This document shows, in pieces, positions 53,147 through 61,352 of a DNA stretch of 64,000 nucleotides. Each line of letters begins with the position of its first letter. Position 1 is the stretch's first letter. The position numbers and the translations under genes are program-made. This DNA is from Pseudarthrobacter phenanthrenivorans Sphe3 (GTDB taxonomy: Bacteria > Actinomycetota > Actinomycetes > Actinomycetales > Micrococcaceae): positions 1,488,001 to 1,552,000 of the forward strand of contig NC_015145.1 of assembly GCF_000189535.1 (NCBI RefSeq). Reading direction: 5' to 3'. The notes beneath the pieces are model-generated. The model was given only the letters and a program-made list of their open reading frames with translations, made no database searches and was not told the DNA's origin.

Positions 53147-54043
53147 GTGGCCACCCCGCCCGTCATCGCCGTCGTAGGTCCTACCGGTTCCGGCAAGTCG
53201 GACCTCGCCGTCAGCCTTGCGCTCGAGCTGGACGGCGAAGTCATCAACGCCGATGCCATGCAGTTCTACCGCGGCATGGACATCGGCACGGCGAAGATCA
53301 CGATGTCCGAACGCAGGGGGGTCCCACACCACCTCCTGGACATCCTGGACGTCACCGAGGAAGCCAGCGTCTCCCGGTTCCAGCAGCAGGCCCGTGAAGC
53401 CGTCTCGGACATCCACTCCCGCGGCAAGCGCGCCGTCCTGGCCGGCGGCTCCGGCCTTTACATCCGGGCAGCCTTGGATGTCCTTGAGTTTCCCGGCACG
53501 GACCCGGCGCTCCGCCGGGAGCTGGAAGCCGACCTGGCCGCCCACGGGCAGGCCGTGCTTCTTGAGCGCCTGCGGCAAGTGGATCCCGAGTCTGCGGGAA
53601 GGGTCTCAGATGACCGGCGCATCATTCGGGCGTTGGAGGTGTACCAGCTCACCGGGCGGCCCTTCAGTTCCTTCATGCCGCAGCGCGAGTATTTCCAGCC
53701 GGCCGTCCAGATCGGACTCACCGTTGACCGCGCGCAGCTCCGCGAGCGGCTCGCCCTCCGCGTCCACCGCATGGTGGGCAATGGCCTGCCCGCTGAGGTT
53801 GAGCGGCTTGAGTCCGAGGGCCTGCGCCAGGGCAAAACGGCCTCCCGCGCCTTGGGGTACGCCCAGTTCCTCAAGGTGCTCGACGGCGAAGCTACAGTCG
53901 CGGAGGCCGCTGAAGAAACGATAGTGGCCACCCGCCAGTTCGCCCGGCGCCAGCTGACGTGGTTCCGTGCCGATCCCCGCATCCACTGGCTCGACTGGCA
54001 GGATCCCGCCCTGGTGGCCCAGGCAGCGGCGCTCAGCCGCTGA
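53147..54043 (+). CDS. miaA: tRNA dimethylallyltransferase
   Basis: Adds the dimethylallyl group to A37 of tRNAs reading UNN codons (298 aa), making the substrate of MiaB. P-loop [20 protein letters not shown] (about residues 9-28), [18 protein letters not shown] and [18 protein letters not shown] are characteristic, as is [20 protein letters not shown] at the end. GTG 53147 lies 3 bp after miaB; the two enzymes act consecutively and are cotranscribed. Confidence 0.96.
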   Translation: MATPPVIAVVGPTGSGKSDLAVSLALELDGEVINADAMQFYRGMDIGTAKITMSERRGVPHHLLDILDVTEEASVSRFQQQAREAVSDIHSRGKRAVLAGGSGLYIRAALDVLEFPGTDPALRRELEADLAAHGQAVLLERLRQVDPESAGRVSDDRRIIRALEVYQLTGRPFSSFMPQREYFQPAVQIGLTVDRAQLRERLALRVHRMVGNGLPAEVERLESEGLRQGKTASRALGYAQFLKVLDGEATVAEAAEETIVATRQFARRQLTWFRADPRIHWLDWQDPALVAQAAALSR

Positions 54044-54067
54044 ACCTGGACCCGGTAATCTTGAACC

Positions 54068-55012
54068 ATGGACGCAACCCTCGCACAAACCACCGAGCCG
54101 GCCTTCCGCACCTTGAGCGGGCTCCGCTTTTCCAAGGGGCACGGCACCGGCAATGACTTTGTCCTGGTGGCCGATCCGGAGGGCGCCCACAGCATCGCAG
54201 CAGACGAAGTCGCAGCGCTGTGCGACCGGCATCGCGGCATTGGCGGGGACGGACTCATCCGGGCCGTGCCCTCGCGCTTCCTGCCGGAAGGCCGTGAACT
54301 GCTGGTAACTGCCCCCGAGGCGGAGTGGTTCATGGACTACCGCAACGGTGACGGTTCGCTGTCCGAAATGTGCGGCAACGGGGTCCGTGTCTTCGTCCAT
54401 TTCCTTCGCGCCGAAGGGCTGGTCGACCTGCCCGATGGCGGTGCCCTCACCATCGGAACCCGCGGCGGGGTCAAGACTGTGGTGCGGACCGGGGAAGGCT
54501 ATGCCGTGGACATGGGGCCCTGGGAGTTCATCTTTCCGGGCGAGGCAACTGCCAAGGCCATGGACTCACTGGTGACCGCCGAGGGCCTCGAGGTCCCCCG
54601 GCCAGCCCTGTCGGTGAGCATGGGCAATCCGCATACTGTGGTTGCCCTGGCAGAGCTTTCCGAGCTCGCAGGAACGCGGCTCTTCACGGCACCGCAGGTG
54701 GATCCCGTCCCTGCCAACGGAACCAACGTGGAATTCGTGGTTCCGTCCGAACCCCTGGTGCACGACGGCGTAGGGTCCGTAACCATGCGGGTGCATGAGC
54801 GCGGCGTGGGGGAGACCCAATCGTGCGGAACGGGTGCCTGTGCCGCTGCAGTGGCCATCCGGCACTGGGCCGGCGCGGAAGCACCCGACAGCTGGCGCAT
54901 CCACGTTCCGGGAGGCGAGGTGGGCGTCAAATTCTTTGCCGGCCCCGGCGGCCATGAGCACGTGGAGCTGAGCGGTCCCGCCGTTATTGTGGCAACCGGG
55001 ACGCTTTCCTGA
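54068..55012 (+). CDS. dapF: Diaminopimelate epimerase
   Basis: Interconverts LL- and meso-diaminopimelate for peptidoglycan and lysine (314 aa). Catalytic Cys pair: SEMCGNGVRVFVHFLRAEG (about residues 101-119) and ETQSCGTGACAAAVAIRHW (about 254-272). It begins with FSKGHGTGNDFVLVADPEG after a 20-residue leader. ATG 54068 follows TAATCT (54056-54061) by 6 nt, a leaderless arrangement. Its 3' end overlaps the convergent methyltransferase gene by 29 bp. Confidence 0.96.
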   Translation: MDATLAQTTEPAFRTLSGLRFSKGHGTGNDFVLVADPEGAHSIAADEVAALCDRHRGIGGDGLIRAVPSRFLPEGRELLVTAPEAEWFMDYRNGDGSLSEMCGNGVRVFVHFLRAEGLVDLPDGGALTIGTRGGVKTVVRTGEGYAVDMGPWEFIFPGEATAKAMDSLVTAEGLEVPRPALSVSMGNPHTVVALAELSELAGTRLFTAPQVDPVPANGTNVEFVVPSEPLVHDGVGSVTMRVHERGVGETQSCGTGACAAAVAIRHWAGAEAPDSWRIHVPGGEVGVKFFAGPGGHEHVELSGPAVIVATGTLS

Positions 55013-55607
55013 CCTTCAGGATCCGGAATGACTTGGACGTGGCTTCCCGGCTGACGGCGAAGGATTCGTCCAGTTCGGCTGCCAGCCAGCGCTGCAGCGA
55101 GTCCGATCCGAGGTTTTTCTGCACCACAAGCCAGGCCGTACCGCCGGGCGCGAGGCGTGGCAGCCAAAGCTTGAGCAGTGAATGCAGCTCGTCCTTGCCG
55201 ATCCGGATGGGCGGATTGGACCAGATGGTGTCGAAGCGGATGTCGGGATCCACCGCTTCGGGAGTGCTGGCCTTGACGTTGGTCAGCCCGAGGGCTGCCG
55301 CGTTCTCGTTGGTCAGCGTGATGCACCGCTCGTTGACGTCCACCGCGTAGACCTGGGCCGAGGGAGCGCGCAGGGCCATGGTCAGGGCAATGGGACCCCA
55401 GCCGCAACCGATGTCCAGGAGGTTTCCCTGCGGGGCGGGCGCGGGCACCTCCGCGAGCAGGATTGCCGTGCCTTTATCGATTCCGTCCGGGCTGAAGATG
55501 CCGCTGGAAGTCTGCAGCTTGCGCATTTCTCCGGCCAGTTCGACCGTCAATGGCTTCCGTGTGAAAGGGCCGGCGGGTGTTGCGCTGAAATAATGTGCGG
55601 ACTCCAT
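54984..55607 (-). CDS. Class I SAM-dependent methyltransferase (RsmC/RlmG-like)
   Basis: A 207-aa methyltransferase related to the catalytic half of 16S rRNA G1207 methyltransferase RsmC. SAM motif I is NLLDIGCGWGPIALTMALRA (about residues 63-82), the acidic loop is VYAVDVNERC, and the catalytic motif IV is IWSNPPIRIGKDELH (NPPI, about 131-145). It starts with the family's HYFSATPAGPFTRKPL segment. ATG 55607 has TACTCT ending 8 nt upstream. The frame upstream runs into the hflX leader region and is not credible. Confidence 0.88.
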   Translation of the reverse strand: MESAHYFSATPAGPFTRKPLTVELAGEMRKLQTSSGIFSPDGIDKGTAILLAEVPAPAPQGNLLDIGCGWGPIALTMALRAPSAQVYAVDVNERCITLTNENAAALGLTNVKASTPEAVDPDIRFDTIWSNPPIRIGKDELHSLLKLWLPRLAPGGTAWLVVQKNLGSDSLQRWLAAELDESFAVSREATSKSFRILKVRKASRLPQ

Positions 55608-55666
55608 AATTGGCCAGAGTAGTTCCCCTTGCAGCGTAAAGGGAAACCGCCGCTTTGGTCCTCTGC

Positions 55667-55970
55667 TACGCTGGAGGGCATGTTCCTGATCTTCGAGTAA
55701 CCGGCACGGGCCCGTCCCGTCCGAAGCCTGTCCTCCAGCGACAGCCATGTCCCAAACCCCGGCGACGCAGGTTTCCCAACCTTCCGCCGAGTGCACCGGA
55801 CCAGACGCTTCCTTGTTTGGCCGGTCGCCGGACAACACTCGAAAGTCAGTCCGATGCCTGGCTTCCCGCCGTTTCTCCGGCCGCTTTCACATCCGCCACG
55901 TACTTGAGTCGTGGCATGCCCGCCGTGGCAGCCTTCGCGGGCGCCCGGCCCAACAAGCCAGGAGGCTTGG
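55667..55970 (+). promoter_or_regulatory. hflX leader with mini-ORF and RBS-sequestering hairpin
   Basis: TACGCT (55667-55672) ends 7 nt before the mini-ORF ATG 55680. CGCTGGAGG (55669-55677) and CCTCCAGCG (55732-55740) are a perfect 9-bp inverted repeat around the mini-ORF. Further on, GCCACG/CGTGGC (55895-55915) forms a hairpin. CAAGCC-AGGA-GGCTTG (55954-55969) folds the AGGAGG Shine-Dalgarno (55960-55965) into a stem-loop just before ATG 55971. This fits a translation-responsive leader. The rest of the 453-bp gap 55608-56060 holds no convincing gene. Confidence 0.5.
55680..55700 (+). CDS. Putative hflX leader peptide, MFLIFE
   Basis: A six-codon ORF, MFLIFE followed by TAA, located 7 nt after a -10-like TACGCT and so at or next to the expected 5' end of the hflX transcript. 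Its strongly hydrophobic composition resembles short regulatory or resistance-type peptides that interact with drug-bound ribosomes in other bacteria. Its translation and role are inferred; there is no homology evidence. Confidence 0.45.
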   Translation: MFLIFE

Positions 55971-56060
55971 ATGACCGCAGGCCCTCAGCCCAGCGCGAAT
56001 ACTTCCCCAATCACCAGCAATCGGCACTATTCTGGAACTGCCGAACCTTCAAAGGAGACC

Positions 56061-57644
56061 ATGACCAGCCAGCCCAACACCGGATCTGATCCAGCCGCCC
56101 AGGACATGAGTCCTGAGGAAATCCAGGCTGTTATCGACCGGATTCTCTCCAAGGACGTACCGGCCAAGGGCCTTACCACGCCAGCCGGCGGTGAGGACGG
56201 AAGGGACGGGAAGGCAGTCCTTGGCAAGGCGCAGGCGATCTCCCGCCTCGACGAAGAACATACAACGTACGACGGCGACCAGCAGGATCTCGAGGAACGC
56301 CGCGCCCTGCGCCGCACGGCTGGCCTGTCCACTGAACTCGAGGACGTCACCGAAGTCGAGTACCGGCAGCTGCGACTTGAGCGCGTTGTCCTGGCCGGCC
56401 TCTGGTCAGAGGGAACCCTCGCTGACGCCGAGAACTCGCTGCGGGAACTCGCAGCCCTCGCCGAAACGGCCGGCTCCGAAGTCCTTGACGGGCTGGTCCA
56501 GCGGCGCGACAAGCCGGATCCCGGAACGTTCCTCGGCTCCGGAAAAGCCCAGGAGCTCAAGGACATCGTGATGTCCACAGGTGCAGACACAGTGGTGGTT
56601 GACGCCGAACTGGCACCCTCGCAGCGCCGTGGCCTGGAGGACATCGTCAAGGTCAAGGTCATTGACCGGACCGCCCTGATCCTGGACATCTTCGCCCAGC
56701 ACGCCAAGAGCCGCGAGGGCAAGGCCCAGGTGGAGCTGGCACAGCTTGAGTACCTCCTGCCGCGCCTCCGCGGCTGGGGTGAATCGATGTCCCGCCAGGC
56801 CGGTGGCCAGGTGGGCAGCGCAGCTGCAGGCATGGGTTCGCGTGGTCCCGGTGAAACAAAGATCGAGCTGGACCGCCGCCGGATCCGTACCCGCATGGCC
56901 AAGCTGCGGCGGGAGATCGCCGCGATGAAGCCAGCCCGCGAGACCAAGCGCGCCAACCGCCGTCGTAATGAAGTGCCCTCGGTGGCCATCGCCGGGTACA
57001 CCAACGCCGGCAAGTCCTCACTGCTGAACCGCCTCACGGACGCCGGGGTGCTGGTGGAGAACGCCCTGTTCGCCACCCTGGACCCGACCGTCCGTAAAGC
57101 CGAAACCGCCGACGGCCTGGGCTACACGCTGGCCGATACCGTGGGCTTCGTGCGGTCCCTGCCCACGCAGCTGGTGGAAGCCTTCCGGTCCACCCTGGAG
57201 GAAGTGGCGGACTCGGACCTGATCCTGCACGTGGTGGACGCCTCCCACCCCGATCCGGAAGGGCAGATCGCTGCGGTCCGCAAGGTCTTCAGCGAGGTTG
57301 ACGCCCGCAAGGTCCCCGAAATTATCGTCCTGAACAAGGCAGACGCCGCCGACCCCTTTGTGGTGGAGCGGCTCAAGCAGCGCGAACCGCGCCACGTTGT
57401 GGTGTCCGCACGGACGGGTGAAGGTATCCCGGAACTGCTCAGGGCCATCAGCGAGGCGATTCCGCGGCCGTCGGTGAAGCTTGAGCTGCTGATCCCCTAC
57501 GACCGCGGGGACCTGGTCAGCAAGCTCCACGAATCCGACGCGGAGATTATCAGCGTTGACCACGATGAAGCCGGCACCCGGGCAGTAGTCAAAGTCCGGG
57601 AAGGCCTGGCGGCTGAACTGGAACCCTTCGCCAGCAATGACTGA
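56061..57644 (+). CDS. hflX: GTPase HflX
   Basis: Ribosome-associated GTPase (527 aa) that splits stalled or antibiotic-bound 70S ribosomes. The N-terminal HflX domain shows LVQRRDKPDPGTFLGSGKAQ and LAPSQRRGLEDIVKVKVIDR. A coiled coil follows after SRGPGETKIELDRRRIRTRM. The G domain has G1 IAGYTNAGKSSLLNRL (about residues 311-326), DTVGFVRSLP and LNKAD. ATG 56061 has AAAGGAG 3 nt upstream. ATG 55971 is in frame, adds 30 residues and has AGGAGG in a hairpin, so two isoforms are possible. It overlaps dinG by 8 nt. Confidence 0.95.
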   Translation: MTSQPNTGSDPAAQDMSPEEIQAVIDRILSKDVPAKGLTTPAGGEDGRDGKAVLGKAQAISRLDEEHTTYDGDQQDLEERRALRRTAGLSTELEDVTEVEYRQLRLERVVLAGLWSEGTLADAENSLRELAALAETAGSEVLDGLVQRRDKPDPGTFLGSGKAQELKDIVMSTGADTVVVDAELAPSQRRGLEDIVKVKVIDRTALILDIFAQHAKSREGKAQVELAQLEYLLPRLRGWGESMSRQAGGQVGSAAAGMGSRGPGETKIELDRRRIRTRMAKLRREIAAMKPARETKRANRRRNEVPSVAIAGYTNAGKSSLLNRLTDAGVLVENALFATLDPTVRKAETADGLGYTLADTVGFVRSLPTQLVEAFRSTLEEVADSDLILHVVDASHPDPEGQIAAVRKVFSEVDARKVPEIIVLNKADAADPFVVERLKQREPRHVVVSARTGEGIPELLRAISEAIPRPSVKLELLIPYDRGDLVSKLHESDAEIISVDHDEAGTRAVVKVREGLAAELEPFASND

Positions 57645-59694
57645 CCTCGTGGCTGACCAGGCCACGGGCACGCCCGGCGAGCAGTTCGTGCTTGAACTGC
57701 TCGACCGGGCTGTTGCGGCGATGGGCGGGCAAAGCCGGGACGGGCAGCACGAGATGGCCAGGCAGGTGGCTCGTGCCATCGAGACCGGGGACCACCTCCT
57801 GGTCCAGGCCGGCACGGGTACCGGAAAGTCCCTGGCCTACCTGATTCCGTTGATCGCCCACGCCCTCGAAAGCAACAAGCCGGCCCTGGTGTCCACGGCC
57901 ACACTGGCACTGCAGACCCAGATTGTGGGCAGGGACCTGCCCCGGCTCCTCAAAGCCATCACCCCGGCACTGGACCGGCCCGTCAAGGTCGCCTTGGTGA
58001 AAGGCCGGTCCAACTACGTGTGCCTGCACAAACTGGAGGGCGGTTTTCCCTCCGAAGAGCCGTCCGAAGGCCAGCTGTTCAGCCTGGGCGAGGACACCAG
58101 CGTCCCGCATTTCGCTGCTGCCGTGGGCGGCCCGGCCTCCCAGTTCGGCAAAGAGGTGGTCCGCCTGCGGGAATGGGCGGAGAAGACCACCACCGGTGAC
58201 CGGGACGAGCTCCTGCCCGGAGTGACGGACCGGGCGTGGCGGCAGGTCTCGGTTACGTCAATGGAATGCCTCGGGGCGCAGAAGTGCCCCATGGCTGCGG
58301 AATGCTTTAGTGAGCTTGCCCGCCAGGATGCTGCCGAGGCAGATGTGGTGGTGACCAACCATGCCATGCTGGCCGTCAGCGCTTTCGAGGGCCTGGCAGT
58401 GCTGCCCGAGTACGACGTCGTGGTGGTGGATGAGGCCCATGAGCTGCAGGACAGGGTTACCGGGGCGGTATCCGGCCAGCTTTCCGTGGCCATGGTCCAT
58501 GCCGCGGCGGCCGGTGCCCGCAAGCACACCGCCATTACGGTTGACGCGCTCAACGCAGCCGCCGCCAACCTGGAACTTGCCCTTGCCGGCGTTCCCAACG
58601 GGCTGCTCCCGAATGGCCTGAATGACGAGCAGCTGGATTGCGTGGACCAGCTGCGTGAAGCATGCCGGGCTGCCCTCTCGGATTCCAAGGGGGACAGCAG
58701 CACCACGGCCGACGGCGGGCGGCAGCTTGCGCGTTCACGGCTGCTGCTCATCCTGGAACTCTGCGAACGGCTCCTGGCGGCCCGCGAGAACCGCGAAGTC
58801 GTCTGGTTTTCCCGCGCCAGTTCCTTCGACCCGGGGCAAGGATACTCCCAGCCTGACGAGACCGCGCCGGCGCTGATCAACATCGCGCCGCTGTCCGTGG
58901 CAGGGAAACTCAGGGAGGGCCTCTTTGCCGGCCACACTGTGGTGCTGACCTCGGCCACCCTGGCCATCGGCTCCGCGTTTGAACCTGCGGCCGGCGGGCT
59001 TGGCCTTGTGGGCGATGGTGCCCCCAGCTGGACCGGCGTGGATGTTGGGTCGCCCTTCGATTATCCCAAGCAGGGCATCCTCTACGTGGCCGGGCACCTG
59101 CCGAAGCCGGGCAGGGGTGCGTCCCCGGAAGCGTTGGCTGAACTTGAGGCGCTTATCCGTGCCTCCGGGGGCGGCGCGCTCTGCCTGTTTTCCTCCCGCC
59201 GGGCCGCGGAAGAGGCCGCGGAAGCGCTGCGCCCCAAACTGGACATGACTGTCCTGTGCCAGGGGGATTCCACCATGACCGCACTCGTGAAGCAGTTTGC
59301 GGACGAACCCAATACCTGCCTGTTCGGGACCATGTCCTTGTGGCAGGGCGTGGACGTTCCCGGTGGATCCTGCCGGCTCGTGGTGATCGACAGGATTCCG
59401 TTCCCGCGGCCTGACGATCCCCTGATGACAGCGCGCTCAAGGGCTGTAGCCCAGGCCGGCGGCAATGGCTTCATGTCGGTGTCGGCCACGCACGCGGCCA
59501 TCCGGCTGGCGCAGGGGGCCGGGCGGCTGATCCGCTCCACGGGAGACAGGGGAGTGGTGGCTGTGCTGGATTCCAGGCTTGCCACCGAGCGCTACGCCGG
59601 GTTCCTCCGTGCTGCCCTTCCGCCCTTCTGGTCCACCACAGACCGGAAGACCGCCGTGGCTGCCTTGGAGAGGCTGGCCCGGGAACACGCCTAG
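57637..59694 (+). CDS. dinG: ATP-dependent DNA helicase, DinG/XPD family
   Basis: Superfamily 2 iron-sulfur helicase (685 aa) for unwinding damaged or R-loop DNA. Walker A: LLVQAGTGTGKSLAYLIPLI (about residues 53-72). Fe-S cluster region Cys are in NYVCLHK, MECLGAQKCPMAAECFSELA. DEAH box: VVVDEAHELQDRV. C-terminal motifs include GTMSLWQGVDVPGGSCRLVV and QGAGRLIRSTGDRGVVAVLD. ATG 57637 overlaps hflX, so the two are cotranscribed. No LexA box is seen at this gene. It is convergent with lexA. Confidence 0.94.
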   Translation: MTDLVADQATGTPGEQFVLELLDRAVAAMGGQSRDGQHEMARQVARAIETGDHLLVQAGTGTGKSLAYLIPLIAHALESNKPALVSTATLALQTQIVGRDLPRLLKAITPALDRPVKVALVKGRSNYVCLHKLEGGFPSEEPSEGQLFSLGEDTSVPHFAAAVGGPASQFGKEVVRLREWAEKTTTGDRDELLPGVTDRAWRQVSVTSMECLGAQKCPMAAECFSELARQDAAEADVVVTNHAMLAVSAFEGLAVLPEYDVVVVDEAHELQDRVTGAVSGQLSVAMVHAAAAGARKHTAITVDALNAAAANLELALAGVPNGLLPNGLNDEQLDCVDQLREACRAALSDSKGDSSTTADGGRQLARSRLLLILELCERLLAARENREVVWFSRASSFDPGQGYSQPDETAPALINIAPLSVAGKLREGLFAGHTVVLTSATLAIGSAFEPAAGGLGLVGDGAPSWTGVDVGSPFDYPKQGILYVAGHLPKPGRGASPEALAELEALIRASGGGALCLFSSRRAAEEAAEALRPKLDMTVLCQGDSTMTALVKQFADEPNTCLFGTMSLWQGVDVPGGSCRLVVIDRIPFPRPDDPLMTARSRAVAQAGGNGFMSVSATHAAIRLAQGAGRLIRSTGDRGVVAVLDSRLATERYAGFLRAALPPFWSTTDRKTAVAALERLAREHA

Positions 59695-59752
59695 GGCTGC
59701 CGGGAGCGGGCCAGCGCGTCGCCCAGCAGTACGCGGCTTCCGGGAGTGGTGC

Positions 59753-60487
59753 CTAGAGCGAGCGGAGAACTGAAACCACCTTGCCCATGATGGTGGCGTG
59801 GTCGCCGAGGATGGGCTCGTACTGCGTGTTCTGGGGGAGCAGCCACGTGTGGCCGTCACGCTGCCGGAATGTCTTGACGGTGGCCTCGTCATCAAGCAGG
59901 GCTGCCACGATGTCGCCGTTGGCGGCGTCGGCCTGCCTGCGGACCACCACCCAGTCACCGTCGCAGATGGCTGCGTCCACCATGGAGTCTCCTGCAACCC
60001 TGAGCATGAAGAGTTCGCCTTGGCCCACCAGCTGCCGGGGCAGGGGCATGACGTCTTCCACCAGCTGGTCGGCCAGGATGGGACCGCCGGCGGCGATGCG
60101 GCCCACCAGGGGAACCATTGCGGTGTCCAGGGCCGTGGGCAGTTCCGTGACCGTCGCGCCGCCGGGCGCCGCGGCATCAGCCGGCCGGCCCTGGGTTTTT
60201 GCCGCCCCGCTGTCCAGCGTCAGGGGCATCAGGACCTCCATGGCCCGGGGGCGCTTCGGGTCCCGGCGGAGGTAGCCGAGTTTCTCCAGCTGTGAGAGCT
60301 GATGGGTAACACTGGACAGGCTTGCCAGCCCGACGGTGTCGCCGATTTCACGCATGGACGGTGGGTACCCGTTCTCATTGACCGAGCGCTGGATGGTTTC
60401 AAGGATCTTCTTTTGCCGTGGCGTCAGGCCCTTGGCGGTCCTCTTCGGTTGCACGGTTCCCCTGCCCCCGGCGGCTGCTGCTGCCAT
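59753..60487 (-). CDS. lexA: LexA repressor
   Basis: SOS master repressor and self-cleaving S24 peptidase (244 aa). The winged HTH is [20 protein letters not shown] and [20 protein letters not shown] (about residues 21-60). The Ala-Gly cleavage site is in [14 protein letters not shown], catalytic Ser in [17 protein letters not shown], and Lys in [17 protein letters not shown] 60487 is preferred: the frame is open upstream to 60619, but the promoter -10 (60604-60609) lies inside that extension. A loop of about 30 residues between HTH and peptidase is longer than in E. coli. Confidence 0.95.
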   Translation of the reverse strand: MAAAAAGGRGTVQPKRTAKGLTPRQKKILETIQRSVNENGYPPSMREIGDTVGLASLSSVTHQLSQLEKLGYLRRDPKRPRAMEVLMPLTLDSGAAKTQGRPADAAAPGGATVTELPTALDTAMVPLVGRIAAGGPILADQLVEDVMPLPRQLVGQGELFMLRVAGDSMVDAAICDGDWVVVRRQADAANGDIVAALLDDEATVKTFRQRDGHTWLLPQNTQYEPILGDHATIMGKVVSVLRSL

Positions 60488-60603
60488 ATTCGCCAATGCC
60501 TTTCGGTGTCCACCGGGCCTTTCCGCGGCCAGGCCCCGGACGATCCCGCCCTTGAATGTCAGACCCTGCTGATCGACTGTCCGGGTGGTTGTTCTTTCGT
60601 TCA

Positions 60604-60710
60604 AAACTAGGCCAGCCACACGGCTTTTTCAAACATTTGTTCTAGCGAGTCTCGACATTGTTCGTTGATAGGTGCTAAAACTAAGGAAGCAAAGTTCGAA
60701 TATGTGTTCT
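60604..60710. promoter_or_regulatory. Divergent lexA / LysM-gene SOS promoters with two LexA boxes
   Basis: On the minus strand TTGAAA (60632-60627), 17 bp and TAGTTT (60609-60604) form the lexA promoter, and CAAACATTTGTTCT (60630-60643) overlaps its -35. On the plus strand CGAATATGTGTTCT (60697-60710) lies downstream of a TCGACA/TAAAAC pair (60652-60657, 60676-60681) that may drive the LysM gene. Both boxes match the actinobacterial consensus in most positions. The whole gap 60488-60809 (322 bp) is regulatory, with leaders of about 110 nt on each side. Confidence 0.75.
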
Positions 60711-60809
60711 ATTCGCAAGCTGGGCCGTTCGAAGGTCCGGTCGAAAAGCCTCTCAGGGGCAGCGGGGGAGCATCCGGGCAGCACAGTACGGTCCAGGAGG
60801 GATCAGTTC

Positions 60810-61226
60810 ATGTCAGCTACACCTGTTTCACCGAGTTCACGTCCACAGCTGCTTCCAGTGCGGCAGCTTCTCGCTGAGTCCCAGGAACGGCAGGAGGAGC
60901 GGCCTGCGCCGCTTCCGCCCCTGCGCCTCACCCGCCGCGGACGCGTCGTGCTGATCGGGATTCCCCTTGTCCTGCTGGCAGCCCTGCTTCTCTCACTGGC
61001 CGGCTTCTTCAATTCCCCGGCCAAGGCATCGGATTCCATGGCGGACCTCGCCGCAACGCCCACCGTTACCGTCACTGTCCAGCCCGGCGAATCTTTGTGG
61101 GGCATCGCGGCAAGTATCGCCCCGGAGCGCGACGCCCGTGATGTGGTGGCGGACATCGTGCAGCTGAACAATCTGCCGGCGGGCGGAGTGCATCCTGGCC
61201 AGCAGTTGTTCGTTCCCGTCGGATAG
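60810..61226 (+). CDS. LysM domain membrane protein, SOS cell-division inhibitor candidate
   Basis: A 138-aa protein with a basic N-terminus, one membrane helix (about residues 50-70) and an extracytoplasmic LysM domain (about 90-138: TVTVQPGESLWGIAASIAPE to GVHPGQQLFVPVG). Size, LysM end and divergence from lexA match mycobacterial Rv2719c (ChiZ) and functionally corynebacterial DivS, damage-induced division blockers. ATG 60810 has CAGGAGGG 8 nt upstream; the frame upstream crosses the LexA box and is not credible. The inhibitor role is inferred from context. Confidence 0.82.
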   Translation: MSATPVSPSSRPQLLPVRQLLAESQERQEERPAPLPPLRLTRRGRVVLIGIPLVLLAALLLSLAGFFNSPAKASDSMADLAATPTVTVTVQPGESLWGIAASIAPERDARDVVADIVQLNNLPAGGVHPGQQLFVPVG

Positions 61227-61244
61227 AACGGTCATGGACGGCGC

Positions 61245-61262
61245 GGCGTCAGCGACGCCTTT
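61245..61262 (+). terminator. Short terminator after the LysM gene
   Basis: GGCGTC-AGC-GACGCC (61245-61259) followed by TTT, 19 bp after the LysM stop and before the hisC promoter. Confidence 0.45.
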
Positions 61263-61352
61263 GGCGGGCCGGCCCCGAGGCGCCTTCACGCCAAGCGCGA
61301 ACAAGGCACCGTCACATTTTCCGGGGCCAAGCGCTGGCACTAAACTGTTCAG

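Noticed and set aside
55747..55974. 75-codon ORF inside the hflX leader
   Set aside because: No Shine-Dalgarno or promoter near its ATG, Arg-rich out-of-frame composition, and it overlaps the leader hairpins.
60488..60619. N-terminal extension of LexA to 60619
   Set aside because: The lexA -10 (60604-60609) is inside the extension, so most of it cannot be on the main transcript.
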